Shown here in pieces: positions 1-10,025 of a DNA stretch of 64,000 nucleotides. The DNA is taken from the NCBI RefSeq assembly GCF_040676675.1, contig NZ_JBFAPK010000004.1, positions 248,001 through 312,000 of the forward strand. Reading direction: 5' to 3'. This DNA is from JBFAPK01 sp040676675 (GTDB lineage Bacteria > Actinomycetota > Actinomycetes > Mycobacteriales > Micromonosporaceae). Below the pieces are notes generated by a model. It ran no database searches. It was given only the letters and a program-made list of their open reading frames with translations, and had not been told where the DNA came from. The position numbers were made by a program, and so were the translations under genes. How positions within the stretch are numbered: position 1 is the first letter of the stretch; every line of letters begins with the position of its first letter.

Positions 1-532
1 GCGGGGGTTCGCGCCGGGTACCAGCTTCCACCGGATGCGCATCGACCACGAGCCTCCGGTCGAGGCACCCGTCGCCCCCGCCCGCGTCACGTTGCACACC
101 GGCGAGCGCGACGAGGTACGCCGCGAGGCGCACCTGGTCCACCAGCGCGGGTTCGCGGCGCACTTCGGTTTCGTACCGGTCGACTACGACCTGTGGTACG
201 CGCGCCGGCAGGCGCACCGCGCCACCGACTGGAGCCAGCTCACCCTGGCCCGGCTCGACGGCCGCCCGGCGGGCGTGGTGATCGGCAGCAACCAGTTCCT
301 GCCCGACGAGGACTGCGGCTACGTCGCCACGCTCGCGGTGCTGCCGGAGTTCCGGGGCGCGGGGCTGGGCCGGTTCCTGCTGCGACACGCGTTCGCCGCC
401 GACGCCGCGCGGGGCCGCAGGGGCACGATCCTGCACGTCGACGCGGAGAACACCACCCCGGCGCTGGGGCTGTACGAGTCGTCGGGGATGCGCCGGGTGA
501 TGGCGATCGAGGTGTGGCGCCGACGGCTGTGA
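1..532 (+). CDS. GNAT acetyltransferase, C-terminal part (5' end outside window)
   Basis: The frame is open from the left edge. Before the first ATG (35) it reads GFAPGTSFHRMRID, the kind of linker usually found between the two halves of double-GNAT proteins, so the gene probably starts left of the window and only the second domain is seen. That domain has the acetyl-CoA loop PEFRGAGLGRFLL and the late strand NTTPALGLYESSGM typical of GNAT N-acetyltransferases. The substrate cannot be told; mycothiol synthase and antibiotic acetyltransferases share this fold. The stop codon lies inside the hairpin shared with the convergent ArsR gene. Confidence 0.85.
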   Translation, partial: RGFAPGTSFHRMRIDHEPPVEAPVAPARVTLHTGERDEVRREAHLVHQRGFAAHFGFVPVDYDLWYARRQAHRATDWSQLTLARLDGRPAGVVIGSNQFLPDEDCGYVATLAVLPEFRGAGLGRFLLRHAFAADAARGRRGTILHVDAENTTPALGLYESSGMRRVMAIEVWRRRL

Positions 533-568
533 CCCGCACACCCAGCCCCGGCCGGGGTGTGCGGGTCA
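530..568. terminator. bidirectional hairpin terminator
   Basis: TGACCCGCACACCC (530-543) pairs perfectly with GGGTGTGCGGGTCA (555-568). It spans both stop codons of the convergent genes ending at 532 (+) and 566 (-). There is no U-tract, as is common in actinomycetes. Confidence 0.6.
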
Positions 569-1303
569 GGCCACCGCGGATGCCCGCCGGTGCGGCGGTT
601 CGGTCCGGTCGGGTGGCTCGATGCCCAGGTGCCGGGCCAGCGCCGCGCGGCCCGCGTCGGTGACCTTCACGGCGCGGCCGCTGCCCACGCGGATGATCCA
701 CCCGGCGGTGAAGGCGTGCCGGCACAGCGCCGCGCCGACGGCGCCGGCCAGGTGCGGGCGGCGCTCGGTCCAGTCGAGGCAGGAGCGCAGCACGGGCCGG
801 CGACCGCCGGCGGGCACGGCGATGCCGAGCTCGGCCAGCCAGGCGTCGCCGTCGGCCGTGAGCGCCAACCCGCGGTCCCAGGCGAGCATGCCCCTGCGGG
901 TCATCGCGTCGGTCATGGCGACCGCGACCGTACCGGCCAGGTGGTCGTAGCAGGTGCGGGCGTACGCGAGCGCGTGCCGACGGTGCGCGGCGGACAGCGA
1001 CGTCACCGGCGTGGGCCGCGGACCCGCGGCGGCCGTCACGGCCTCGATCAGCGCGGCCGTCTCGGGGTCGGCGAGTCGCAGGTAGCGGTGGCGGCCCTGC
1101 CGGTGCTGGGCGAGCAGTCCACCGGCGACCAGCCGGTCGGCGTGCTCGCTGGCCGTGGAGACCGCGACCCGCGCGTGGCGGGCCAGCTCGCCGACGGTCC
1201 AGGCCCGCCCGTCCAGCAGCGCGAGGCAGAACGCCGCCCGGGTACGGTCGGCCAGCAGCGCCGCCCACGACGCCAACGCCAGGCCGTTGCCCTCGGTGTC
1301 CAT
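566..1303 (-). CDS. ArsR-type winged-helix transcriptional regulator
   Basis: A 245-residue protein. Residues about 5-85 form an ArsR-like winged helix (ASWAALLADRTRAAFCLALL, then the recognition part ELARHARVAVSTASEHADRL and a GRHRYLRL wing). The remaining C-terminal 150 residues are longer than in a minimal ArsR and resemble ArsR proteins with an appended ligand-binding region. No CxC metal-binding motif is visible in the DNA-binding helix, so metal sensing is unlikely. The ATG at 1303 was chosen because the winged-helix similarity begins right after it; GGAGG lies very close upstream, and ATG 1315 is an alternative. It is divergent from the flavin reductase gene, with a palindrome between them. 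Confidence 0.8.
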   Translation of the reverse strand: MDTEGNGLALASWAALLADRTRAAFCLALLDGRAWTVGELARHARVAVSTASEHADRLVAGGLLAQHRQGRHRYLRLADPETAALIEAVTAAAGPRPTPVTSLSAAHRRHALAYARTCYDHLAGTVAVAMTDAMTRRGMLAWDRGLALTADGDAWLAELGIAVPAGGRRPVLRSCLDWTERRPHLAGAVGAALCRHAFTAGWIIRVGSGRAVKVTDAGRAALARHLGIEPPDRTEPPHRRASAVA

Positions 1304-1326
1304 GCCTCCGAGCATGCCGCACGATC

Positions 1327-1346
1327 GCTTCGGCGCGCGCCGAAGC
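1327..1346. promoter_or_regulatory. perfect 20-bp palindrome, candidate ArsR operator
   Basis: GCTTCGGCGCGCGCCGAAGC is identical to its reverse complement and sits midway in the 67-bp space between the divergent ArsR gene (start 1303) and flavin reductase gene (start 1371). Position and symmetry fit an operator controlling both. Confidence 0.5.
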
Positions 1347-1370
1347 ATCCCCGCCGTACGGTCGGCGGCC

Positions 1371-2015
1371 ATGAGCACGCCCGACGACACGCACCTGACG
1401 ATCACCCCGAAGATCCTGTACTTCGGTACCCCGGTGGTGCTGTTGAGTACCGAGAACGACGACGGGACGCCGAACCTCGCCCCGATCTCCTCGGCCTGGG
1501 CGCTGGGTCAGGCCGTCGTCCTCGGGATCGGCGCGGGTGGCCAGAGCGCGCACAACCTCGCGTCCCGTCCCGACATGGTGATCAACCTGCCGGCGGCGTA
1601 CCAGTGGGAGTCGGTCGAGCGCCTCGCGCCGCTGACCGGCCGCCATCCGGTACCGGCCCACAAGCGCGACCGGTTCCGGTACGAACCGGCGAAGTTCGCG
1701 GCCGCCGGGCTGCGGCCGCAGCCGTCCGAGCGGGTACGGCCGCCGCGCGTGGCCGACTGCCCGTTGCAGTTGGAGGCCCGGTCCCGGCAACTGCGGGCCG
1801 GCGCCGGCGGCGAGTTCCTCATCGTCGAGGCGCAGGTCCTGGCCGTACACGCCGACGCCCGGATCGTCGTACCGGGAACGGACCACGTCGACCCGACCGC
1901 CTGGCAGCCGTTGATCTACAACTTCCGGCACTACTTCGGCCTCGGCGCCCAACTCGGGCACAGCTTCCGCTCGGAGACCCCGTACGCCGGGCTGACCGTG
2001 CCGGAGCGGCGGTAG
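1371..2015 (+). CDS. flavin reductase family protein
   Basis: A 214-residue protein starting MSTPDDTHLTITPKILYFGTPV. The N-terminal half has the split-barrel FMN-binding pattern of the flavin reductase/flavoredoxin family (VVLLSTENDDGTPNLAPISSAWALGQAVVLGI, then HNLASRPDMVINLPA). These proteins bind FMN and reduce flavin or act as NAD(P)H-dependent oxidoreductases. The ATG at 1371 is the first one that gives the family-like N terminus; the open frame runs further upstream but overlaps the divergent regulator. The adjacent ArsR gene and shared palindrome suggest local control. Confidence 0.8.
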   Translation: MSTPDDTHLTITPKILYFGTPVVLLSTENDDGTPNLAPISSAWALGQAVVLGIGAGGQSAHNLASRPDMVINLPAAYQWESVERLAPLTGRHPVPAHKRDRFRYEPAKFAAAGLRPQPSERVRPPRVADCPLQLEARSRQLRAGAGGEFLIVEAQVLAVHADARIVVPGTDHVDPTAWQPLIYNFRHYFGLGAQLGHSFRSETPYAGLTVPERR

Positions 2016-2019
2016 CCGG

Positions 2020-2142
2020 TCACCCGTCGAGGAGCAGGTCGACCGCCTCGCGGACCGAGTCGACGGCGAACTCGGGCACCGCACCGGTGAGCGGATCCGG
2101 CGCGGCGGGCCGGCTCGACTTGTAACCCCACGAGGGGTATAC
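2020..2142 (-). pseudogene. remnant resembling the C terminus of a HAD-type hydrolase
   Basis: About 40 codons with normal actinomycete codon bias on the minus strand end in DSVREAVDLLLDG, like the tail of HAD phosphatases (…VDSPAELxxLL). No start or catalytic motif remains; the frame upstream is the shadow of the asparaginase gene. It is probably a decayed fragment, although a chance open frame is possible. Confidence 0.25.
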
Positions 2143-2205
2143 AGGGGTTATCAGGCGGCGTCCGGGTCGGCGGGCCGCCGTCCACTGCCGTCGAAGGGGC
2201 CGTAC

Positions 2206-3183
2206 GTGGTCAGGCGTGTGCTGCTGCTGGCGACCAAGGACACGATCGCGTACTCCCGCCGGCCCGGGCACGAGGCCGTGGCCGACGGCGCGCGGCTGCT
2301 GCGTACCGTCCCCGCGGAGCTGCTCACCGCCCGGGTCACGGTCGAGGACGTGCTGACCGAACCGAGCTGGGACATCTCCCCGGCGAGCATGCTGGCGCTG
2401 GCCCGCCGCGCCCGCGACGGCATCCTGCTCGACGGGTACGACGGTGTCGTCGTCGTGCACGGCACCGACACGCTGGAGGAGACCGCCTTCCTCGCCGACC
2501 TGCTCGCCGGGGCGGCGGCGACCCGGGGCGGGATCGTGCTGACCGGGGCGATGCGCCACCTGGACGACCTCTCCAGCGACGGTCCACGCAACCTCGCCTC
2601 GGCGATCACCGCCGCCGCCGACCCGCTCCTGGCCGGCCTCGGCGTGGTGGCCTGCCTCAACGACGAGCTGCACGCCGCCCGCTGGGTGACCAAGGTGGAC
2701 GCCACCGGCGTGGCCGCGTTCTCCTCCGCGCCCTTTCCCACCCTGGGCCGGGTGGTCGACGGGCACGTCGAGCTGCTGGGCACCGCGCCGCCGCGCCCGC
2801 CCCGGGCGACCGGCGAGCCGGAGTCCGACGTCGCGCTCGTCAAGACGTACCCGGGCATCGACCCGGCGCTGCTCGGCGCGGTCGTGGACGCCGGCGCCCG
2901 CGGCGTCGTGCTGGAGGGCACCGGCCTGGGCCACATCCCGGCCAGCCTGCTGACCACCGTCGCCGAGCTGACCGAGTGGGACATTCCGGTCGTGGTGGCC
3001 TCGCGCTGCCGTACCCGGGAGGTGGACCTGGCCGAGCTCGGGCCGCTCACCGGCCTCGCCGCCGCCGTCGGCGCGATCGGGGCGCGCGGGCTCGCCCCGA
3101 ACAAGGCGCGCGCCGCGCTGATGGTGGCGCTCGGCGGCGGCGGCGCCGTACGCGCCGCCCGCGACTGGTTCGGGCAGCTCTGA
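2206..3183 (+). CDS. L-asparaginase family amidohydrolase
   Basis: A 325-residue protein, the usual length for type I/II asparaginases, which hydrolyse L-asparagine to aspartate and ammonia. The first catalytic threonine lies in LLATKDTIAYS (residues about 7-17; the canonical TGGTI is altered to TKDTI). The second active-site segment VVVVHGTDTLEETAFL is intact, followed by TGAMR. A possible third region is VLEGTGLGHIP. There is no signal peptide, so it is predicted to be cytoplasmic. The start is GTG 2206 (or GTG 2218), preceded by GAAGGGG. The altered first motif could mean a different amide substrate. Confidence 0.85.
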   Translation: MVRRVLLLATKDTIAYSRRPGHEAVADGARLLRTVPAELLTARVTVEDVLTEPSWDISPASMLALARRARDGILLDGYDGVVVVHGTDTLEETAFLADLLAGAAATRGGIVLTGAMRHLDDLSSDGPRNLASAITAAADPLLAGLGVVACLNDELHAARWVTKVDATGVAAFSSAPFPTLGRVVDGHVELLGTAPPRPPRATGEPESDVALVKTYPGIDPALLGAVVDAGARGVVLEGTGLGHIPASLLTTVAELTEWDIPVVVASRCRTREVDLAELGPLTGLAAAVGAIGARGLAPNKARAALMVALGGGGAVRAARDWFGQL

Positions 3184-3200
3184 CCCGCCCGGGCCGGGTC
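3182..3200. terminator. weak hairpin between convergent genes
   Basis: GACCCG (3182-3187) pairs with CGGGTC (3195-3200) around a GC-rich loop, right after the asparaginase stop and before the convergent gene ending at 3218. Confidence 0.3.
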
Positions 3201-3217
3201 GGGCGCCTCGGCGGCGG

Positions 3218-3991
3218 TCAGTCGAGCAGTGCCCGTTCCCAGCGCGCCTCGCGCCGGGCGAGGTACTCGGCGTCGGCCCGCCAGACGTCGCCGTGCCCGG
3301 TACGCCACAGCGTCTCCCAGGGCCGCACCCCGCGAGCGGCCTGCTCGGCGAGGAAGTCGTGCATCGAACGGGCCCGGCGGGCCAGCATCGGTACCAGCCG
3401 CCGCCGCTCCCGCTCGTCGTCGAGCCCGTACGCGTCGACGAAGGCCCGCAGCCGCCCCGGCGGGTCGGGCCGGCGCAGGGCCGGGTCGGCGACCAGCGGC
3501 ACGAAGCCGTGGATCGCGTAGGCGAGGTCCCACAGCCGGGAACCCGGCGCGGCGCCGTCCCAGTCGATGAAGACCCACCGCTCGCCCACGACCAGGTTCC
3601 ACGGGGCCAGGTCGTGGTGGGCGATCAGCTCCGTGCCCTCGGACGGGATCAGCACCTGCCAGCGCGCGTCGGGCGGGGGAGTGAAGCCGGTCACCGCGTC
3701 GTGGAAGTCGCGGATCAGCCGGGCCACCCGGGTCAGCCGGTCGACCGGGTCGAGCAGGTCGAACCGGTGCGGCCACGGCACGTCGCCGGGGGCGTAGGTC
3801 AGCACCTCCCGGCCGCGTTCGTCCAGCCCCAGCGGGCGCGGCGCGCCGGTGAAGCCGACCTCGTGCAGGTGTGTCAGCAGCGCGTGCACGGCCGGGGTCC
3901 ATGGTCCGGCGGGTCGCCGTACGGTGTCGCCGACGCGGACCACCCCCGCGCTGACGTTGCCACCTGTCAACGGTCCCTCGGGCGCGTGCAC
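3218..3991 (-). CDS. aminoglycoside phosphotransferase (APH) family protein
   Basis: A 257-residue protein with the protein-kinase-like APH fold. The catalytic loop is LIAHHDLAPWNLVV (Brenner motif HxDxxxxN, residues about 128-140), followed by the metal-binding VFIDWDGAAPGSRLWDLAY. The N-terminal lobe lacks an obvious APH lysine motif, and GLDERGREVLTYAPGD matches the usual hinge region. Members phosphorylate aminoglycosides, but many are housekeeping small-molecule kinases (homoserine, choline, sugars); nothing nearby indicates resistance. It ends convergent to the asparaginase gene. Confidence 0.85.
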   Translation of the reverse strand: MHAPEGPLTGGNVSAGVVRVGDTVRRPAGPWTPAVHALLTHLHEVGFTGAPRPLGLDERGREVLTYAPGDVPWPHRFDLLDPVDRLTRVARLIRDFHDAVTGFTPPPDARWQVLIPSEGTELIAHHDLAPWNLVVGERWVFIDWDGAAPGSRLWDLAYAIHGFVPLVADPALRRPDPPGRLRAFVDAYGLDDERERRRLVPMLARRARSMHDFLAEQAARGVRPWETLWRTGHGDVWRADAEYLARREARWERALLD

Positions 3992-4193
3992 GCCGTGCAG
4001 TATCCCGCCGCGGGCCCGGGCGGGGGCACCGAATATCCGCCCGGCGCGGCGCGCCCCGTTCCCGGGCCGGCGGCGGGTTTCGTGTCGTCTCGGTGATCTG
4101 CCGATGGCGGTGCGTTTTATCGAAAATGCACGATTTGGTTTGCTTGGGCGCGCCGCTACCGTCGCGTCAGCACGGGCTGAGAACCTTTCTCAC

Positions 4194-5186
4194 ATGCAGC
4201 GCCCCACTGCCCTCGCGCCCCGTTCGGCGGCGCGCGCCGCCCTCGCCGGCGGTCCACTCGACTTCACCGACGCCTGGCTGCGCAACCGCCGGCTGTCGGA
4301 GCACACCCGCGCCGCGTACCGGCGGGACATCACCGGCTGGCTGACCTGGTGCGCCGGCCGGGAACTCGACCCGCTGCGGGCGAACTTCCTCGACGTCAAC
4401 GAGTACGCCCGCGCGCTGGAGTCGCAGGCCGACCCGCGTACCGGCCGGCCCCTGACCGCCGCCACGGTGGCCCGCAAGCTCTCCGCCCTGTCGAGCTGGT
4501 ACGACTTCCTGGCCAAGCTGCGGGCGGTCGAGGCCAACCCGGTGGCGGGCGCCGACCGGCCCAAGGTCAACCGGGACCACTCGGCCACGGTGGGGTTGAC
4601 CCCGGAGGAGGTCGACGCGCTGCTCGCCGCGGCGGACGCCGACACCGGCCCGACCGCGGCCCGCAACCGGGCCGCCCTGGCGCTGCTGGCCGACCTGGGC
4701 CTGCGGGTCGGGGAACTGGTCTCCCTGGACCTGGCCGACCTCGGGCACGAGCGGGGACACCGCAGCGTGCGGTTCGTCGGCAAGGGCGGGCGGGCCCGCC
4801 GCCGGGCGCTCGCCCCCGGCACCGCGTATGCCGTGGACGCCTACCTGGCGCTCCGCGCGGCCGCCGAGCGGGTACCGGTCGACCGGCTCACCGGGCCGCT
4901 GCTGGTCACCTCGACCGGTGGCCGGCTGGACCGGCACGCGGTGTTCCGGCTGGTGCGCCGGCTCGCCCAGGCTGCCGGCATCCCGGCCTGGGCGAAACTC
5001 TCCCCGCACTCGCTGCGGCACGCCTTCGCCACCACCGCCCGCGCCGAGGGGGTGCCGCTGGAGGACGTGCAGGACGCGATGGGCCACGCCGACCCGCGGA
5101 CGACCCGCCGGTACGACCGGGACCGGCACAACCTGGACCGCGACCCGGCGTACGCGATCTGGGCCGCCCGCGCCCGCCGCCGCTGA
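4194..5186 (+). CDS. tyrosine recombinase (phage integrase family)
   Basis: A 330-residue enzyme. The N-terminal SAM-like DNA-binding domain covers about residues 20-120 (LSEHTRAAYRRDITGWLTWCAGR) and the catalytic domain about 135-325. Catalytic residues are visible: Arg in LGLRVGEL, Lys in GKGGRARRR, HxxR in HSLRHAFATT, GH in MGHADPRTT and the nucleophile Tyr in RRYDRD. Size and order match XerC/XerD-type recombinases. The ATG at 4194 was chosen over an open upstream extension that has no RBS or similarity. The 202 bp before it are relatively AT-rich around 4110-4140, a likely promoter. No att site, tRNA or mobile cargo is seen beside it. A second recombinase lies at 28900. Confidence 0.85.
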   Translation: MQRPTALAPRSAARAALAGGPLDFTDAWLRNRRLSEHTRAAYRRDITGWLTWCAGRELDPLRANFLDVNEYARALESQADPRTGRPLTAATVARKLSALSSWYDFLAKLRAVEANPVAGADRPKVNRDHSATVGLTPEEVDALLAAADADTGPTAARNRAALALLADLGLRVGELVSLDLADLGHERGHRSVRFVGKGGRARRRALAPGTAYAVDAYLALRAAAERVPVDRLTGPLLVTSTGGRLDRHAVFRLVRRLAQAAGIPAWAKLSPHSLRHAFATTARAEGVPLEDVQDAMGHADPRTTRRYDRDRHNLDRDPAYAIWAARARRR

Positions 5187-5208
5187 CGCGCCCGCGCGGC
5201 CGGGTCCG

Positions 5209-6276
5209 CTACCGGCCGGCGACCTCGGCCCCGGCCGCCCGGCCCCGGTCCGGCACCCCCGCCGGGTCGCCGCCGGCCGAGGTTGCCCTCCCGTCCGGTG
5301 CGGCGCCGCGGTAGAGGTCGGCCAGGGCCGTCGCGGTGGCGGCGAACCGGGCGCGCAACTCGGCCGGGGCGAGCACCTCGACCTCGGCGCCGAGCTTCAG
5401 CAGCTCGATGTGGCCGTGCTTGACCGACTCGATCGGTACCCGGGTGCGCAGCCAACCCGAGGCGTCCGGCGGGCCGGCCGCCGCGCGGGCGCCCCGGGCC
5501 ATCGCCGGCGGGAACACGAACGCCATCAGCTCCAGGGCGGCCGGGGTCATCCGTACCAGGGCCTCGTCGCGGTAGACGCCGCGCTCGTACCGCTGCGACC
5601 AGTCGCGCCAGAACTCGGTCAGGTCGAATTCGGCCGGCCGGTCGAACGTCTCGTCCAGCAGGGTCGCCTCCAGCACCGCCCCGGCCCGGTACGTGCGGAT
5701 GTGCTCGCCGGCGCGGGCCACCAGGTACCAGCGGCCGGCCTTGAGCACCACGCCCAGGGGTTCCAGCCGCCGGTTGACCTCCCGGGGCGTCTTCCAGCGC
5801 CGGTAGCGGATCTCGATCATGCGCCCGTGCCAGACCGCGTCGGCCAGCAGCGCCAGGTGCGGAGTGGGCTCGTCGGTGCGGAACCAGCCCGGCGCGTCGA
5901 GGTGGAACCGCTCGCGGACCCGCGCGGCGCGGTCGCCCAGCTCCGTCGGCAGGGCGGCGAGCAGCTTCAGCTCGGCGGCGGCGAGCACGGAGCCGAGACC
6001 GAGCTCCGCCGCGGGGCCGGGCATGCCGGCGAGGAAGAGGGTCTGCGCCTCGTCGACGGTCAGCCCGGTCAGCCGGGTGCGGTACCCGTCGAGCAGCTGG
6101 TAGCCGCCGGCCGGGCCGCGGTCGGCGTAGACCGGTACGCCGGCGGCGCCGAGCGCCTCGGCGTCGCGGTAGATGGTGCGGACCGAAACCTCCAGCTCGT
6201 CGGCGAGTTCCTGCGCGGTCATCCGGCCCCGGGTCTGCAGGAGCAGCAGCAGGGAGAGGAGTCGACTCGCACGCAC
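5209..6276 (-). CDS. WYL-domain transcriptional regulator (DeoR-like HTH)
   Basis: A 355-residue protein. Residues 1-60 form an HTH (MRASRLLSLLLLLQTRGRMTAQELADELEVSVRTIYRDAEAL). A WYL domain follows (IEIRYRR, then the hallmark RRLEPLGVVLKAGRWYLVAR at about 165-195) and a C-terminal WCX-like extension. WYL regulators respond to nucleotides or nucleic acids and often control DNA-damage or defence genes. The gene is adjacent to a VOC protein on the same strand 53 bp upstream, so the two may be co-transcribed. It is convergent with the tyrosine recombinase gene. Confidence 0.9.
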   Translation of the reverse strand: MRASRLLSLLLLLQTRGRMTAQELADELEVSVRTIYRDAEALGAAGVPVYADRGPAGGYQLLDGYRTRLTGLTVDEAQTLFLAGMPGPAAELGLGSVLAAAELKLLAALPTELGDRAARVRERFHLDAPGWFRTDEPTPHLALLADAVWHGRMIEIRYRRWKTPREVNRRLEPLGVVLKAGRWYLVARAGEHIRTYRAGAVLEATLLDETFDRPAEFDLTEFWRDWSQRYERGVYRDEALVRMTPAALELMAFVFPPAMARGARAAAGPPDASGWLRTRVPIESVKHGHIELLKLGAEVEVLAPAELRARFAATATALADLYRGAAPDGRATSAGGDPAGVPDRGRAAGAEVAGR

Positions 6277-6329
6277 CCGGCCACGCTATCCCCGGCCGCC
6301 CCCGGCGCCGGAGGCGGCCGGGGGACGGG

Positions 6330-6701
6330 TCAGCCCTGCGGTCGCAGGCAGATGCAGAACGGCTGACCGGCCGGGTCGGTGAGCACCCGCCACCGCTCGC
6401 CGCCGGGCTGGAAGTCGGGCTTGGCAGCCCCGGCGGCCCGGCACCGCGCCTCGGCCCGGTCGAGGTCGTCGACGTACACGTCGAGGTGGTAGCGCTTCTC
6501 GGCCGAGGTGTCGGGCCACCGGGGCGGCTGGTACCCCTCGACCCGGCCGAAGCCGATCGCGCGGTCCCCGTCGCCGATCATCGCGTACTCGTCCGCACTG
6601 TGGGTGATCTTCCAGCCGAGCAGGCGGTGGTAGAACTCGGCGTGGGCGCGGGGGTCGGGACTGTCGAGGTTGACCATGATGAGGTCGCCGATTGCGGTCA
6701 T
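6330..6701 (-). CDS. VOC (glyoxalase/bleomycin-resistance) superfamily protein
   Basis: A 123-residue single-domain protein with two beta-alpha-beta-beta-beta modules (IMVNLDSPDPRAHAEFYHRLLGWKI and HLDVYVDDLDRAEARCRAAGA) ending in the family-type DPAGQPFCICLRP. Possible metal ligands are His in KRYHLDVYV and acidic residues near the C terminus. VOC members bind metal and isomerise, cleave or sequester small molecules; the ligand here is unknown. It starts at ATG 6701 and is followed by the WYL regulator. Confidence 0.8.
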   Translation of the reverse strand: MTAIGDLIMVNLDSPDPRAHAEFYHRLLGWKITHSADEYAMIGDGDRAIGFGRVEGYQPPRWPDTSAEKRYHLDVYVDDLDRAEARCRAAGAAKPDFQPGGERWRVLTDPAGQPFCICLRPQG

Positions 6702-6780
6702 GACGGGAAGTCTGCCGCCGGTACCTGCCAGTTCCCGTCAGGTACCGGCGCTGATCTTCTCCGCTCCGCGCCCGCCCCGC

Positions 6781-6838
6781 CGATCTAGGGCAAATCGGCG
6801 TGATTGAAGATCAAAACACAAGGATTTGCCCTAGATCG
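6781..6838. repeat. intergenic element with 16-bp perfect inverted repeats
   Basis: CGATCTAGGGCAAATC (6781-6796) and GATTTGCCCTAGATCG (6823-6838) are perfect reverse complements separated by 26 bp of AT-rich sequence. It lies between the VOC gene (start 6701) and the stop of the AidB-like gene (6879), so it could act as that gene's terminator. Its composition is unlike its surroundings, and it looks like a dispersed palindromic repeat. Only one copy occurs in this window. Confidence 0.6.
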
Positions 6839-6878
6839 ACGGGGCTAGGGCGAGGCGAGGGGCGGGGCGGGGGTGGGG

Positions 6879-8585
<1,707 letters not shown>

Positions 8586-8741
8586 GTCTGCTCCTGGGCC
8601 GGGTCGAAGGGTGGCGGTGCGGGATCCGCCGACGGTAGACCACCGGGGCCGCGCCGGCACGCCACCGTCGACCCGGCCGGGCCGCGCGCCGGCTGGTCGG
8701 TTCGCCGCCGCGATCGTCGTGCTGTCTCTACCTTGAAACCC

Positions 8742-9200
8742 ATGGCGTACGAGCAGGGGCACGGTGGCCGTGGGCGCCGCCGCCGGGTCGGGCGCGGGGT
8801 GCTGCTCTCCACCGGCGTGCTGCTGCTCGTCTGCTGCGTCGGCGCGGCCGGGCTCGGCGCGTGGAACCTGCAGGCGGTGCTGCGCGCCTCCGGCCCGGCC
8901 CGGCAGGCCGCCGACGCGTTCCTGGGGCAGCTGGTCTCGACCGAGCCGGCCGCCGCCTACGACCGGCTGTGCGCGGACACCCGGGCCCGCTGGACCCGGG
9001 AGGCGTTCGCCCAGCGTGTGGACGCCCCGCCGCGGATTCTGCGGTACCGCATCGGCGACGTCGCCGTGGCCACCCGCGGCGGCAAGCCACAGGGGACCGT
9101 CACCGCCGAGCTGACCCTGGAGTCGGGCGCGGTCTACCGGCGGGAGCTGACGGTGGTACGCGACGGCGACGACTGGCGGGTCTGCGGCAACCCGTACTGA
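8742..9200 (+). CDS. small single-pass membrane protein, DUF4878-like
   Basis: A 152-residue protein. An Arg-rich N terminus (GHGGRGRRRRVGRG) precedes one transmembrane helix (VLLSTGVLLLVCCVGAAGLGAW, about residues 20-42). The external part has the pattern of secreted nuclear-transport-factor-like domains (ARQAADAFLGQLVSTEPAAAYDRLCADTRARWTREAFAQRV … DDWRVCGNPY). By positive-inside topology the C-terminal domain is extracytoplasmic. Two cysteines (about 81 and 149) could form a disulfide. The function is unknown. It starts at ATG 8742 in the divergent space from the AidB-like gene. Confidence 0.7.
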   Translation: MAYEQGHGGRGRRRRVGRGVLLSTGVLLLVCCVGAAGLGAWNLQAVLRASGPARQAADAFLGQLVSTEPAAAYDRLCADTRARWTREAFAQRVDAPPRILRYRIGDVAVATRGGKPQGTVTAELTLESGAVYRRELTVVRDGDDWRVCGNPY

Positions 9201-9227
9201 GCGCGACCCGGCCCGGTCGGTCGGCGG

Positions 9228-9902
9228 TCAGGCCGGGTGGCCCGGTCCGAGGTCGCCGGTGCGGTAGTGACGCCGGCACAGCACCTGGTACCGCACCTGC
9301 GCGTCGTCGACGGTGTCACCGATCACCACCTGCTCGCCCTGCCGGGCCACCGACCCGCCGACGACCCGGGCGTTGAGCAGGCCCTGCCGCCCGCACCAGC
9401 AGAGCACCTGCACCTGGATCCGGGTCACCTCGTCGGCCAGCTCGAACAGCCGCCGCGCGGCCGGGAACAGGTACGACCGGAAGTCGGTGGCCAGGCCGAA
9501 CGCGAAGACGTCGACGTCGTACCGGTCGACCAGCTCGGCCATCTGTTCGACGTGTTCCACCGTGTAGAAGCAGGCCTCGTCGCAGACCAGGTAGTCCACG
9601 CCCTCGTTACGTGACCAACGCTCGCGTACCAGGGTGCGCAGGTCCAGTTCGTCGGTGACCTCGATGGCCTCGTGGGCCAGGCCGATGCGGGTGGTGACCT
9701 GCGGTCCGAGCGAGCGGTCGATGCGGGTGAGCACGAGACCGCGGCGGCCCTGCCGGGCGTGGTTGTAGTTCATCTGCAACGCCATGGTCGACTTGCCACA
9801 GTCCATCGGTCCCCAGAAGAACCTCAGGGCGGCGCCGTGGCGGAGCCGACCGTCGCCGGCGGCGAGGCAGGCGACGGAGAGCGCGGTGTCGTCGGTGGTC
9901 AC
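9228..9902 (-). CDS. tdk: thymidine kinase
   Basis: A 224-residue type II thymidine kinase that phosphorylates thymidine in the salvage pathway. The P-loop is FFWGPMDCGKSTMALQ (about residues 28-42), the DE motif is YLVCDEACFY, and the lasso/zinc region has CWCGRQG with later CRRH as metal ligands. GTG 9902 was chosen because the protein usually begins shortly before the P-loop and upstream codons look non-conserved. The gene ends convergent with the small membrane protein gene. Confidence 0.9.
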   Translation of the reverse strand: MTTDDTALSVACLAAGDGRLRHGAALRFFWGPMDCGKSTMALQMNYNHARQGRRGLVLTRIDRSLGPQVTTRIGLAHEAIEVTDELDLRTLVRERWSRNEGVDYLVCDEACFYTVEHVEQMAELVDRYDVDVFAFGLATDFRSYLFPAARRLFELADEVTRIQVQVLCWCGRQGLLNARVVGGSVARQGEQVVIGDTVDDAQVRYQVLCRRHYRTGDLGPGHPA

Positions 9903-10025
9903 GGTCGGGCAGCCTAACCCATCGCCAGGACCCGATCTTGGTGGCGCGGGCCTGGCCGGAAGCGGCACCGCACCGCCCCCGGCCGGGCCCTCCGGTCCAC
10001 CTCTCGGCGGGCCGGCGGCGCGCCG

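Noticed and set aside
4060..5190. Integrated mobile element around the first tyrosine recombinase
   Set aside because: No tRNA, flanking direct repeats, excisionase or cargo genes were seen; neighbours on both sides look like ordinary chromosomal genes.
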